NCBI GenBank assembly: GCA_037349315.1
Contig: JBAIAC010000131.1
Location: 372,001 to 436,000 of the forward strand
Source of the DNA: Chelydra serpentina
Lineage: Eukaryota; Chordata; Testudines; Chelydridae
Length of the DNA: 64,000 nt
Reading direction: 5' to 3'
Of this stretch, positions 12,067 to 22,930 are shown one piece after another; within the stretch, counting starts at the first letter, position 1; every line of letters begins with the position of its first letter. Both the position numbers and the translations under genes were made by a program. A model generated the notes under the pieces. It was not told the origin of the DNA. It did no database searches and saw only the letters and a program-made list of their open reading frames with translations.

Positions 12067-12957
12067 ATGTATGCCTGGGTTTTCCCCCGTCCCATACCCT
12101 CCCTTTCCTCCCTCAGCCTTGCCCACATTGCAGGCATTTCTACTCAACTGATAGCAGCCTCTTTACTTCCTCCAGACTCACCCTTCTCCTTTAATTTCCT
12201 TCTCGTGTACCCTTCTGTTATCCCTACCCATGTGTTTCCTTCTTCTTTCTGTTTCAAGTCTATTAAATATGTAACTAACAATATGGTGTCTAAAGTAGGG
12301 TTGTCTGAATACCTGGCACCATCCCCCGGCAACGCTACACTAATGACAACCTCTAACTGTTGTACAGAACCGGACAGTTACATCATGTGTTCCTGTTCTA
12401 CCCTTCATCCTTTAACCTCATCCTTTAACCTCATTAACGGACCACTGCAGTGCCAGGCAAATGCTTCCATGTGCCTGCAGATTACTGACTCATTTACCCT
12501 AGGTGATGTGCACGTCCCCAGCCGTGTGTTCACTGGAATGACAACGACTCCTCGGTGGTATAACAATATATACCTGAACAATACACCGGTTCAACTGGTC
12601 AAGGAGCTACTTCTAAAAGTGGTCCTGGCTGCTGCGTCTACCACCATTCATAACCACATCACCAAAGGCTGCATTCAAGTCCAGCTCTCCAATCAAACCA
12701 TCACTCAACTAAAAAATCCTGTTCGTAATGAATCCTACAGCCCCATCTCCTGGTGGACCACTGTCCAAATAACAGCTGCTGCTGCTTCTATATTTGTGTT
12801 ACTAACCTCTCTTGTCATGTGCGGGTACTTTAGACACACACTTAAAAATCTTACTATGTTTCCTACCTTTACCCTCTGCCCCCAACTCCCCTCTTCCTCC
12901 CCTCTCCTATCTCCCTTGGGTAACCCTAAGACCAATTATGTATACCAAAGCATTTAA
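12067..12957 (+). CDS. Retroviral env transmembrane-subunit-like ORF, 296 aa (ERV 1)
   Basis: This open frame ends 50 bp before the 3' LTR. It contains a Cys-rich middle (SNCCTEPDSYIMCSCS) and several N-glycosylation sequons (NAT, NAS, NNT, NQT, NES). A C-terminal hydrophobic span around residues 236-256 (ITAAAASIFVLLTSLVMCGY) and a short cytoplasmic tail follow. The position and topology fit the transmembrane subunit of an envelope protein. The annotated Met is simply the first in the frame. Upstream env sequence carries stops, so a complete envelope is not encoded. Whether this remnant is expressed is unknown. Confidence 0.6.
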   Translation: MYAWVFPRPIPSLSSLSLAHIAGISTQLIAASLLPPDSPFSFNFLLVYPSVIPTHVFPSSFCFKSIKYVTNNMVSKVGLSEYLAPSPGNATLMTTSNCCTEPDSYIMCSCSTLHPLTSSFNLINGPLQCQANASMCLQITDSFTLGDVHVPSRVFTGMTTTPRWYNNIYLNNTPVQLVKELLLKVVLAAASTTIHNHITKGCIQVQLSNQTITQLKNPVRNESYSPISWWTTVQITAAAASIFVLLTSLVMCGYFRHTLKNLTMFPTFTLCPQLPSSSPLLSPLGNPKTNYVYQSI

Positions 12958-13007
12958 GTATTGACTACATCTCACCTAGAAGTTCAATTGGTCAAACAGG
13001 AGGGAAC

Positions 13008-13507
13008 TGTTAGGTAAGAGTTAAAATTCAGTTAGCAGAGAGACAGAAAGCTACATAACTAACAAGCAGAAACACTGGAAGCCCAAGGACACTGACAACT
13101 GTAAACACTTAATAAATTTATATGGTCAAATGTCCGCCCAGTAACTCGGCTCTTAGAACAGAACAAACCCTCCCTTCACAGCCCTCCGGATATCTGTAAA
13201 CACTCACCCCCATCCTACCCCTTTGCCTTAGGATGTTTACATAATTTATGTAATCAAAACAGTTTGATGCATATGTTCTGTTCCGGTCACGGTCATGTTA
13301 AGTGCGCTCTCTGTCTGTGAAACAATGTTTGTCTCTGTAAGAACAAGATAAATGCAAATGAAGTGATAAAAGAAAGGTATACAATTGGTCACTGCAACCC
13401 CACACCTTGGAAGCTGTTTATCAGTCTTCCCGGTACTGTAAATAAACCCCTTTCAGTATTGTCTGTGCCTGCCTGATTCTTGGGAAAAAGCCTCTTTTTG
13501 CCTAACA
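13008..13507 (+). repeat. 3' LTR of endogenous retrovirus 1
   Basis: The 500-bp copy starts TGTTAGGTAAGAG and ends TTGCCTAACA. It includes the CCGCCCAGTAACTCGGCTC block missing from the 5' copy. The LTRs share most sequence, with scattered substitutions and the one deletion, so the provirus is not very recent. Confidence 0.85.
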
Positions 13508-13775
13508 CTATTCTCCCCCATATAAGCAGCTTTAAGAGACATTCAGCTAATATGTTTAGCCACAAACACACACCCTCTAGCCAAATCTGGCTATTGAGCT
13601 CCAGAAAATTTGTTTAGCTTATTGGAGATGATGGGTCACCATCCTGTTTTCCCCAGCCTCCTGGGACAGGAAATATCTGAATGAGGTTTGCTGATGTCAA
13701 GGCCACCAGAACTAGCTGGGACATTTGCGAATTCAGAGAAAGTTCTGATGAGAAGTTTGTGGAGCAATCACTCAC

Positions 13776-13931
13776 CGCAGCACCAGCACAAACCGCTGCT
13801 TCATACAACCCAGTCATGTCAATGGTGCCATTACGAGCCAGCAGCTTTGCCTTGCAGATCCAGAACTTCGCAAACTTCTCTGCCTCTGGGACACTGGACA
13901 GTGTGGTGAAGAGCTCCTCTGAAGGAAAACC
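13776..13931 (-). CDS. CKAP2L: CKAP2L coding exon 6
   Basis: This 156-nt exon (52 codons, phase 0 at both ends) has a GATTTGTAG acceptor above 13931 and a GTGAGTG donor below 13776. It encodes GFPSEELFTTLSSVPEAEKF, then AKFWICKAKLLARNGTIDMT and GLYEAAVCAGAA. These align with the CKAP2L segment carrying PEAEKFAKFWICKAKLLA and GLYEEAI. A second AG nine bases inside the exon (CCTTCAG) could be used, but it would break the phase and lose the conserved PSEE residues. The remaining C-terminal exons (about 130-200 residues in relatives) were not found between 1 and 13775. They probably lie outside the window, with endogenous retrovirus 1 and DIRS copy 1 inside intron 6. Confidence 0.94.
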
Positions 13932-14289
13932 CTACAAATCATATCAAGAAGAGAAGTGCAGGTTAGAAGGGAGGAAAGACACTGACAAGGTTAACATCCC
14001 TCACGGAGAGGAAGGATGGTCTTATATTTGAGGCACCTGACTGGGACTCACTTAAATACCCAGTTCTAACATATATTTACTGTGGTGACATTGGGCAATT
14101 CTCTGTGCCTCAGTTTCTCATCAGCAAAATGAGGATAATGTTGTGACAGAGGCCTACTAGTGGCTTACAACTGTGTCAACAACTCATTAGGCCTGACATA
14201 CTCACTACACCTATTACACCTGTTGTCAGGATATGTACCCTAAAGAGGTCATGTAATATGTCATTGAAAAACTAACAAATTATTACTCA

Positions 14290-14925
14290 TTAATATTCTT
14301 GAATGCTGTATGTATGATCAACCCACAAAGGATTATACAGATCTGCTGGAATTATGATTAAAATGTATTTAAACCAGACAGGTATGGGGGAGTTGATAAA
14401 CAGTGTGATACAGCATGGCCAGAAGGCAGCAGGAGAGTGATCTAGGATGACGAGAAGCCCTATTCCCTGTAGATTAATTAAAAGCACCTGAAACCAATTA
14501 CAGCACCTGAAGCCAGTCACCTGATAAAATCCCCCTGCTTCAATCAGCCAGAGGAGGAGCTGGAGCAGAGTGAGGAGGAGCTGGAGCAGAGTGGATTGGT
14601 GGTGGAACAAAGAGCAGTTTGAAGGAAAGCGGAGGAGAGTTTTGAGAAGTGCTGCAGCCGGCTAAGAAGACCAAGATCCTAGGTAAAGGGACACCTGGCT
14701 TGTGCAGAGGGAAGGCAGGAAGCCCCACAAACTGAAGGTCAGGAGAGGGAAGTAGCCCAGGGGAAAGAATCACTGGTACAAGTGGTTCACCTGCTATCAT
14801 AGGGCCCCTGGGCTGGGACCCGGAGTAGAGGGCGGGCCTGGGTCCCTCCCTCTCCACTCCCCTTCCCTGGGATACTAGTAGGATAGCTGTTACCCCAGTT
14901 CAGGGGCAAGAAATGGCACCATGAA
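14290..14925 (+). mobile_element. LTR-like fragment
   Basis: The segment has a GAGGAGCTGGAGCAGAGTG direct duplication at about 14553-14592 and a Pu-rich interior. It contains GGACCCGGAGTAGAGGGCGG and resembles a turtle LTR-retrotransposon terminal sequence. Ends and target duplication were not resolved. There is no credible protein. Confidence 0.35.
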
Positions 14926-14929
14926 ACCC

Positions 14930-15861
14930 CCCCACAAGAAGAGAAAGTGCGGGACCCATCATAGTAGTGCCGGCAATTTGCCACAACAGATATTTTCCAG
15001 ACAAAGGAATGCAGTTCCGCCTGCTTGAATGTGTCTGCTATGTAAATTGAGCAAGGTGTGACCAAAGACAAAGAAAAGCATATCTGCATGCCAGGCAATC
15101 AAAGCCATTGGCAGAGCAAGTGGAGGAAAAAGTGATCACTTAATCTTACTGAGGGATGGAGACCGCGCCCCCAGCAAACTTTCCTGCCTCTTAAAGTTTG
15201 AGAGAGCGAGAGACTTTTCAAAGGTTTACTGGACTATAGAGAAAAGGGCAGAGAACCCCTAAGTTATCCTTCACCTGAGAAGGCAAGGAAAAACAGCACC
15301 TTGGACTCTGTGGGGATTCTGTCTAAGAGCTAGTCAACCATTGCTGGAAAAGAAAGATTGTTCAAAGTAGTCCTCACCAAAGACTGTAGCTTGTTAAGTT
15401 AGGTCTTAGATCATTAGAAAGCATATTTTTACGTTTGTCTGTAATCCTTTCCATCTTTATTCCTGGTATCTGGTATCACTTAATCCTATGTTCTTTTATT
15501 AAATGAACTTGTTTTACTTTTACTATAAACCAGTTCAGTACTGTGATTGAAATGTCTGTCAAATCCCATTAAATTATTGAGTTGTAGTGTATTGTCTCTT
15601 TAAAAGGAGCAACAAACTTAACTTCTGCAAGTGCTCCAGGAGAGGGCTGGACACTGCAGGGAGACAGCTTTGAGGAAGTTCGGGACTGGGAGAATGTTGG
15701 TCACTGGACGGCGGAAGCCAGGATGTGACCTACACGATCGTGTGTGGGCTGTTGGTATCAGAGCTGTCAGGCACAGCAGCATAACATTTCAGGCACCCGG
15801 GGTTGCGGGGCAGGCAGTGATACAATCCCTTCCTGGTCTGGGTTGAACCCCAAAGTGTTAC
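14930..15861 (+). mobile_element. Retroviral-type LTR fragment
   Basis: The segment runs from about AACCCCCCCACAAGAAGAG to CCCCAAAGTGTTACA and contains TTTTATTAAATGAACTTG as an AT-rich polyadenylation-like region. It resembles a turtle endogenous retrovirus LTR. It lies in CKAP2L intron 5. Boundaries are estimates and no partner LTR is in the window. Confidence 0.4.
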
Positions 15862-16513
15862 AGATGTACACAGGGGTGTTGTGATGATACATTTAGTTTT
15901 TGAGGAGCTGATACTGTGGTAATGGGGACCAACCATATAAATACCTATACAGGTTATGTACAGTCGCGTGGCATTTTCAGCAATTAATTTCAACAACAAT
16001 AAGGTTCTTCAAGAATGTACAACTTTAGACACAAGTTAAGGTATGATGCTGGACCTGGAAGTTTCTGGGACCAAATGCGCTGCGAGCAGCAAGAAAAAAT
16101 TTGTGACAAGACATTTTAAATCATGGGTAACACTCAAGGTATCAATTATTTTGTCATCTATTAATGATGTAAAATTCCCATTTTAGCACAGATTTCAGTG
16201 CTGCTCTGCCCTATAACTTAAAACTCCACAATCCACAGGAACTCAAGTATCTCTCTAACTGCAGTGGGCTATGGAATCCTTCAAGGAAAGCTGAGCAACA
16301 GATTTTCATCCTAACACATTAATATTTCATTGGTAGGAAAGAAACGGAGTCAGTATGAACACTAATACTGCTCCAAGATCATGGACACTGCAATTTTGCC
16401 TTAGATCTGTACTGGCAGTTTGCTCCAACCCAGATGGATGCACCTAATTTAGGCATCAAAGAGCAAATTGCAATGGTCCTCATCTTGACTACAGAGGCAC
16501 TGCAGAATAGGGC

Positions 16514-16690
16514 TGATTGATAAGAATGGCCAGACTGATGGTCCGTCTAGCCTAGTATCCTGTCTTTCGACAATGGTCAACGTCAGATGCTTCAGAGGGA
16601 ATGAACAGAACAGGGCAACTATCAAGTGATCCAACCTGTTATCCAGTGGCAGCATCTGGCAGGCCAGATCCAAGCAGCAAGGCCACTGAG
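16514..16690. mobile_element. Old CR1-like fragment
   Basis: The text GATTGATAAGAATGGCCAG... GGTCCGTCTAGCCTAGTATCC... CAGAGGGAATGAACAGAACAGGGC is a common sauropsid CR1-family 3' region. It is diverged and has no coding capacity. It lies in CKAP2L intron 5. The surrounding span 15862-16513 has no recognised feature. Confidence 0.5.
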
Positions 16691-16865
16691 CAAAAAGAAT
16701 GTTGCATGCTGGGGCCTGCAGTCTTCACAAACTATGTCCCTGTATTACAAGTTAGGGTTGCCTCAAGCTACCTCTGCCAAACTTCATATGCTATCTCTGG
16801 CTAACAGTCTCCCAAAACACATTAAGAGGAGCAGGTTCTTAAAGCCACTCCTGCTCTGTTCTCAC

Positions 16866-17067
16866 TTTCTCAGCGAGTTCCAGACACTCTGCCAACATGC
16901 CGTTGATCTTGTCGGTCACGCAGAGCTGCTTTCTCTTCTCCTCCTCCTCCATGCCATTCCAGAAGGACAGATTCATCATCTCCTTGGTTGGCTTTTTAGC
17001 AGGCAGTGTCATTGGTGGACGTTTATACGATTTCCCTTTGGATGCCAACCACTGCTCCAGTTGCTTC
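16866..17067 (-). CDS. CKAP2L: CKAP2L coding exon 5 (start of conserved C-terminal domain)
   Basis: This 202-nt exon has a CCCTTTGATAG acceptor above 17067 and a GTGAGAAC donor below 16866. Its first base completes the Lys codon from exon 4, reading AAESR-K-KQLEQWLASKGKSYKRPPM, which is residue-for-residue colinear with the conserved CKAP2-family C-terminal domain (RKQLEEW...SKGK.YKRPPM). It continues through NLSFWNGMEEEEKRKQ and ends LAECLELAEK in phase 0. The YKRPPM wording favours CKAP2L over CKAP2. No premature stop is present. Confidence 0.95.
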
Positions 17068-18419
17068 CTATCAAAGGGCAAAGAGATCGTTAGGCCATCA
17101 ACATCAGATTACCAGTTCTCATTTACCAATGTTATCCCCTGGGCTACAGCTCTGATTTTTGTCTTAGTCATATGTTGAGTCCACTGTGTTGCTCATAAAG
17201 AGCTAATAGATATGACAAATATTCCAAGATCTATTGAAATAGCTAGGCAACACTAGGAAAGAACCCTCCTTTTTAAATTAGAGAGTCAGTTGCACCTCTT
17301 CTTTCCTACTCAATAAGATGGTGAGATCATTGGCGTTTCCAGTCAGACCATAGCTACAGTGCTTGACTGATTTATAAACAAGTTACTACATTCTGAATAC
17401 AGCCTTCTGCTGATTCAGCATTAATCCAAAGCCATAAGCTTCAACACTTGTCCTATGCTATGAGAAATTTCAGAGAATCCGTTTTGCTACATCTGAATTT
17501 ACAATCCCCTTCTATCCAAAGTGCATCATTAGCACAATTTCATTGCACTCTCAGACCCACTGCAAAGTGAAATTGATCCTATTCTAGCAAGTTTCACTTT
17601 AGTGTTTTTTGCTGGGAGTAAATAGAGGGGAGGGGTAAGATATACACAGGAGAAAGGGAATTGCAGAAAGGGTATCATGCTGTTGCTATTGCTGCTGCTC
17701 AAGGGACTCTAGGAGGAACAGCTTCAAGTTTAGCAGAGACCTACTTGCCAGGTGGACATGAAAGAAGCTACCCAGTGAGTTCCAGAGACAACACTCTGAT
17801 GGGAGGAGAAAGGAGCCCAGAGTGCCTCCATTCCCTGCTCTTAGGGGTTACCCTTGAATTTCAGCAGGACCCTGTCTCCATTCTTGATCAGCCTTTAGTT
17901 AATCAGGTACATTTTTGAAGCTCAGACTAGAAGATATGATGACCTGGCAGATTTAGGCCCTACTAATGGGCAGCTCTAAGCAAACCAATCCAATTTAAAA
18001 TTATTATATTCAGGGCCAAATGTGTGCCTTAAAAGCAACTCCGTAATTCATAAGATCTTTCAGGTACTTTCAAATACATTAGAAGGTTTAGATTCTGTGC
18101 TTTCCAATGAGCCCAGACAGCAGCTTGAAATGAGCATGAGAGAGAGGAATTCATATGCAGCAAAGTTGTAGGGTTTTTCTGGAGGCAAGGAGCAGTGATT
18201 TTAGTAAAAGAATGGGTCCACCACCACCCAAAATGATTGCTTTTTAAAGCAGCCTGTTTGTGTAGTCTGCAGGACAGAGGGAAAGAGTAAGGTCCTTTAC
18301 CTTTCAAATGTTCTGGTCAAAATCAGGCCAGAGCTTCATTGTAACCTGGATGCTGAGGCAGACTCATGCCTTAGAAATCTCATCTATTTCTCATCCATGT
18401 GTTTTTTCAGTCTCTGGAC

Positions 18420-18722
18420 CAGGGATCCGTAACCTTTGGCCCCCGGCGATCCAGGCTGCTTTGTTTACCTGGCGTGTCTGCAGGTTCGGCTGATCGCAGC
18501 TCCCACTGGCCACAGTTCGCTGCTTTAGGCCAATGGGGGCTGCGGGAAGTGGCGTGGGCCGAGGGATGTGCTGGCCACCCTTCCCGTAGCCCCCATTAGC
18601 CTGGAGCGACAATGTGAGAGCTGCGATCGGCCAAACCGGCGGACATGCCAGGTAAACAAACCAACCCGGCCCGCCAGGGGGCTTACCCTGGTGGGCCACG
18701 TACCAAAGGTTGCCGATCCCTG
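18420..18722. mobile_element. hAT MITE with 8-bp TSD
   Basis: Inverted ends read CAGGGATCCGTAACCTTTGG and, reversed from the right, CAGGGATCGGCAACCTTTGG. The element is flanked by an exact 8-bp duplication CTCTGGAC (18412-18419 and 18723-18730), the hAT signature. It has no transposase. It lies in CKAP2L intron 4. The rest of that intron (17068-18411 and 18731-19651) shows no recognised gene. Confidence 0.92.
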
Positions 18723-19651
18723 CTCTGGACATTAATACCAGTCAGAATGTAGAACACCTCAGTAGCCCCAAACCACTAAAAAGGACAGACTACTACTAAC
18801 AACTTGCAGGTCAATTTAAGAAGATATTGTATCTCCTTTCAGGTTGACATAATCCTGAATAGATCCGGTAAACTATTTTTGTATTTATGTATTGTTGTTC
18901 TACCTATTGAAATGTTACAGATATCTTGGTGCAGATTAACAGCAGGTCTACCTGGCACTAGGTAATAAACATTTCACTTCCCCAAACCGGATCTGTCCAT
19001 ATCCAGACAGTAGGATTTACCCTAGCCTGCTTTCAGCAGATCACCTCAAACAATGCACTGAATACATTCAAAGAACTGCATTTCCTACATATGTTTTAGA
19101 TATTGCTTGTTGCATGGGAAATACTGAGCCCTTAACCACAGTGTTGTTTAGAAGGGTACAAACAGAATACTGCAGTTTAATACATATCGAAATTTTGGAC
19201 ACAATCTGGTGGCAAGCATCCATCTGTGAAGTGGAAGAACACTGGGCTCCTAGTGAACAAGTGAACCTCGAGCATCTCACTCTGCCTCAGGATGGCTGGA
19301 TCTAATTTAGCAATAAGTAAGCTCTCTCTTGAAGAGAAACTTCCTTCAAGAGGTATCAGTAGCTGAATTAGACACAGCTACTACACCAGCGGGGTGGGGG
19401 AGGAGGTAGAGGCACAGCCAGGGCATTTGACCCTCCCATGGAGAGGGAGGCAGCATAAAGGTAAAGCAGAGCCCTTGTCACCATGAGGCAGGAGCTCATC
19501 TCCTGTGGGTTGACTCTGAAGAGGCATTACCTCCGGTCTCTCCATTAAGACAACTTGGCTTGGTGAAGGAGCGAGGAAACAGGTTAGCTACCATGTTCAG
19601 GATTACAGGCAGGAGGGAAAAGAGGAGAGAACCAGAAAGGAAGTTACTTAC

Positions 19652-20961
19652 TTGCGACTCTCAGCAGCTGGGGTCTTCGGATCCTGATTACCCAGAACGT
19701 CTCTTACCCTTAACAGCTCTCCCTTGGGTGTTTCTCTCATATTCCTAAGCATACCGACACTGGCTTGGTCTCTGGACATGCATGTGCTTGCCGTACAGTT
19801 TCTGGGGAGAGTGCTTTTGGATTTTGTATCACAAGTCTGAGAAGCTTTCTTCAAGTCTTTAATGCACTGCTTCCCTTTTGTTGCATTCATTTGCCAATTG
19901 TTGGCTGTGCCACTTGTTTTTGAATTGGGTCTCTCTGACATGGGTTTTGCTTTTGCTTTCAGTTCCATCACAGAGGGCCTCTTGGAGACATGAGAATTTA
20001 TGGGAGACCTTGACAGTTTCAGATCTTGTCCCGCTCTACCCTGTTGTTTGGACCTTCCAACTTCCAAAGCCCCAGGAGTTTTACATTTTCTTGAGTGCTT
20101 TACATATTGCTTTTGTGTGGGCTGTCTTGCAAGACCGAGTCTTCCAACTGCCTGTAATTTCACTGTGTTTTGCCTCACAACACTGGGACATAGACACTGT
20201 TTTTCTGCACCTGATTTCTTGGATAGCTGAGTCCTAGAAACAGTAAATATCTGGGAAGGAAGCACTGACCCCCGGGCTTTGCTGCTTGGTCTTTGAGGAC
20301 ACACAACTTTACAGCCAGGTGGAGATTTTGCTAGTTTATTCCGAATTAGTTCCTTACTGGTCCAACAGGCAGTAACTCGGTCTTTCAGACCTACATTGTT
20401 CCTTGGAGCTGTGCCTACGGTATGCCTGTGAACCAAACCTCTTTTGTTTTCTGGCTTGTTTAAACCAGTCCTAGATTGTACTTTGATGTCCAGCCCAGAC
20501 TCTGTCCTGTTCTCAGAAGATTCTAGAGTGGTTTTACTAGGAAGGTTTACTTTATCACAGTCTACCATTTCTTGCAAATTCTCAGTTACTGAGTGGTGCT
20601 CCCCACACTGGGGATCTTTTCCAGTCTGGATCAACATTACAGCCCTTTGATCTGTGACTGTACCCGGATTTTCAGATTTTCCAGTCTTTTGTATTTGATT
20701 TAACTGATGACAGGTAGAAGATGATGCCATTCTGTTCAGTCGCACACAATGGCTTTTGTTTGGTAGAAGATTGGCAGGTGGCCATGTACTCTTTCCCAGA
20801 AGGTTGGGAGATACAGTTTTTGGCCTCTGGGACCCAGGGGCATTTGAGGACCTGTGCTGAAGAGTATGACCAGCACTTCTTGTGTTTTTGACTGCAGGTG
20901 CATGATCCTTTGGTATGCATTTGGATGCTTTTGAGATAACATCCTTCTTGGGCTGGACAAC
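19652..20961 (-). CDS. CKAP2L: CKAP2L coding exon 4 (large central exon)
   Basis: This 1310-nt exon is open throughout (436 codons plus two bases). It has a TCTCCTCAG acceptor above 20961 and a GTAAGTAAC donor below 19652. It begins VVQPKKDVISK and contains PGSQRPKTVSPNLLGK, which aligns with the 'GSQKPK...LLGK' region of CKAP2L, and it ends AAESR plus a split Lys codon (phase 2). The product is basic and rich in Ser, Lys, Thr and Gln with no predicted globular domain, as expected for the disordered microtubule-associated part of this family. No KEN tripeptide is visible; a KVN occurs in DCDKVNLPS. A minimal RxxL is present in GRLGLARQ. The exon shows no frameshift or stop, so the gene looks functional. 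Confidence 0.94.
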
Positions 20962-21884
20962 CTGAGGAGAGAGAAGATAAACATTAGTCTTAAAAATAAG
21001 AGAAATGAACAGAATACACCACCAGATTCAAAATTAGACCAGGAGTTCATACTTCATATACATCCGAGAGTAGTTCTTTCTTGTTTGCAATCACTTGGGC
21101 CCTCTTTCCACACCCATTCTCAAATCACACAGAGGCCCTGTGGTAGCTGCCTACATGAAAGAGTAATGGACACAGCTGTCCTGAAGTTTTCAATATCAGA
21201 GGCCACATGCATGGACCTCTCCATAAGATGCATCCTGAGATGAGACTCAACTTTTGAGTGTACTTAGAGAAGTCTGTGATGTGCCCATTTTCTAAGCAAA
21301 TGAGGCTCCAAGTGTATCCATCATTAAGAGGCACAAGAGCCTTGCAAACAGGGTAGTTCTTAAAGCTGGGGGATTTATGCATTGTACTCAGTGTTGGGAG
21401 TACTATCCCAATACATACATGCACCACTCCAATGGGTACTACTGACCAAAAGTTTCCAGCTCAAGTGCACTAGGCATGCACATACCAACAGTGGAATATG
21501 TATGTTGACAATCACTCAAAGGAGAACAAAAATCATTTTAAAATAGCAATTGAAGGTGGTTTAGTTTTGTTTGGATGTAGTACACACTTTCAGTTCTGAA
21601 CTTCTGTGCAGTGTTGATGCCCTGGTAAACAGCTGGTGTTCCACCCCGGAGATAACTCTGTTTTAGTAGTGGCTAAAACAGCAAGCATATTGGCATGTTT
21701 CCAAAAGGAAAGAGCTATAATGATGATGTTTTAAAGTCTAAATTTAATGCTTAGTGACTAGAGATCTTCAGAATTTTTAATATATTTAGTAAGAAAAGAT
21801 TTGTATTTAATTGTCTCTTATGCCAAGCTAGCTAGCACTCCATTGACACCAATCTCTTTAGGGCAAGGAAACCCTTTATTGTGT

Positions 21885-22560
21885 CAGATTTCAGAGTGGT
21901 AGGCGTGTTAGTCTGCATCAGCAAAAACAACGGGAGTCCTTGCAGCACTTTAGAGACTAACAAATTTACTTGGACATAAGCTTTCATGGGCTAAAACCCA
22001 CTTCATCAGATGCAGGGAGTGAAAAATACAGTAAGCAGTATATATATTACAGCACATGAAAAGATGGGAGTTGCCTTACCAAGTGGGGGTGGGGGTGGTC
22101 AGTGCCAACGAGGCAAATTCAATCAAGGTGGAAGTGGCCTATTCTCAACAGTTGACAAGAAAGGGTGAATATCAACAGAGTGAAAATTACTTTTTGTAGT
22201 GACCCAGCCACTCCCAGTCTTTATTCAGGCCTAATTTGATGGTGTTTAGTTTGCAAATTAATTCCAGTTCTGCAGTTTCTCATTGAAGTCTGTTTTTGAA
22301 GTTTTTTTGTTGAAGAATTGCCACTTTTAAGGTCTGTTATTGAGTGTCCGGGGAGATTGAAGTGCTCTCCTACTGGTTTTTGAATGTTACAATTCTTGAT
22401 GTCTGATTTGTGTCCATTTATTCTTTTGCATAGAGACTGTCAGGTTTGGACAATGTACATGGCAGAGGGGCACTGCTGGCATATATCACATTGGTAGATG
22501 TGCAGGTGAACGAGCCCGATGGTGTGGCTCTTACTGTGTGTTTCTACAGAGCCCCTAACC
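21885..22560 (-). mobile_element. Penelope-like element fragment
   Basis: The minus-strand sequence matches the 3' part of the element at 50672-52700. It carries the tail (GACTAACAAATTTACTTGG, AAACCCACTTCATCAGATGC), the 3' untranslated region and the GIY-YIG endonuclease end region, which reads through ATTCTTTTGCATAGAGACTG. It is more diverged than the 51-kb copy, has indels and is 5'-truncated. It lies in CKAP2L intron 3. The span 20962-21884 has no recognised gene. Confidence 0.8.
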
Positions 22561-22629
22561 ATGTCTGGGCTGATTCCAGCATAGAGTACAAAACTAGAGT
22601 GTCATAAGAGAAAGGTCTTTTCTACTTAC

Positions 22630-22696
22630 AGGCCCTGATTTAGAAAGTGGTGGTAACTGTGGATTTGGCTGATTGGTCCGGTCCTTTAAATAGGGT
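22630..22696 (-). CDS. CKAP2L: CKAP2L coding exon 3
   Basis: This 67-nt exon follows a TTTCTGTAG acceptor and ends before a GTAAGTAG donor. Its first base completes the Lys codon from exon 2, giving K-PYLKDRTNQPNPQLPPLSKS-GP, and it ends in phase 0. The PYLK motif and the spacing to exon 4 match CKAP2L. The exon lies between a Penelope fragment (21885-22560) and an LTR fragment starting at 22931, so it survives in repeat-dense sequence. Confidence 0.9.
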
Positions 22697-22930
22697 CTAC
22701 AGAAATCAAACAAAATATCAATGTACCAAACAGGATATTGGATGAAGGATTAAACATTAGGCAACAATTCAAAAGCAGTTTTAGTGTTAGTAGTTTATGA
22801 GAAGCTTTTTAATAGCAGAGACCAGTTAGTTAACTGTGTGACACTGGCATACCAGGTGCCAGCTCATGCCAGAGCCCCAGGTCAATTCACTTATGTATTA
22901 CTATAGATCAAAGTGATGGTTAAATGTATG

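Larger units (their letters stand above)
10457..13507 (+). mobile_element. Endogenous retrovirus 1, env-only provirus
   Basis: Two LTRs (10457-10930 and 13008-13507) start TGTTAGG and end CCTAACA. They flank a 2.1-kb interior that holds only the 5' leader and env-related sequence; gag and pol are absent. The element is flanked by CTAT at 10453-10456 and 13508-13511, a 4-bp target duplication. An AGGAGGGAACTG purine tract precedes the 3' LTR. It lies antisense to CKAP2L, in intron 6. Endogenous retrovirus 2 at 42494-50463 belongs to the same family. The retroviral class was not determined. Confidence 0.85.

Noticed and set aside
1..13775. Missing C-terminal CKAP2L exons
   Set aside because: No minus-strand segment matched the expected conserved C-terminal motifs by eye; the exons are more likely left of the window.
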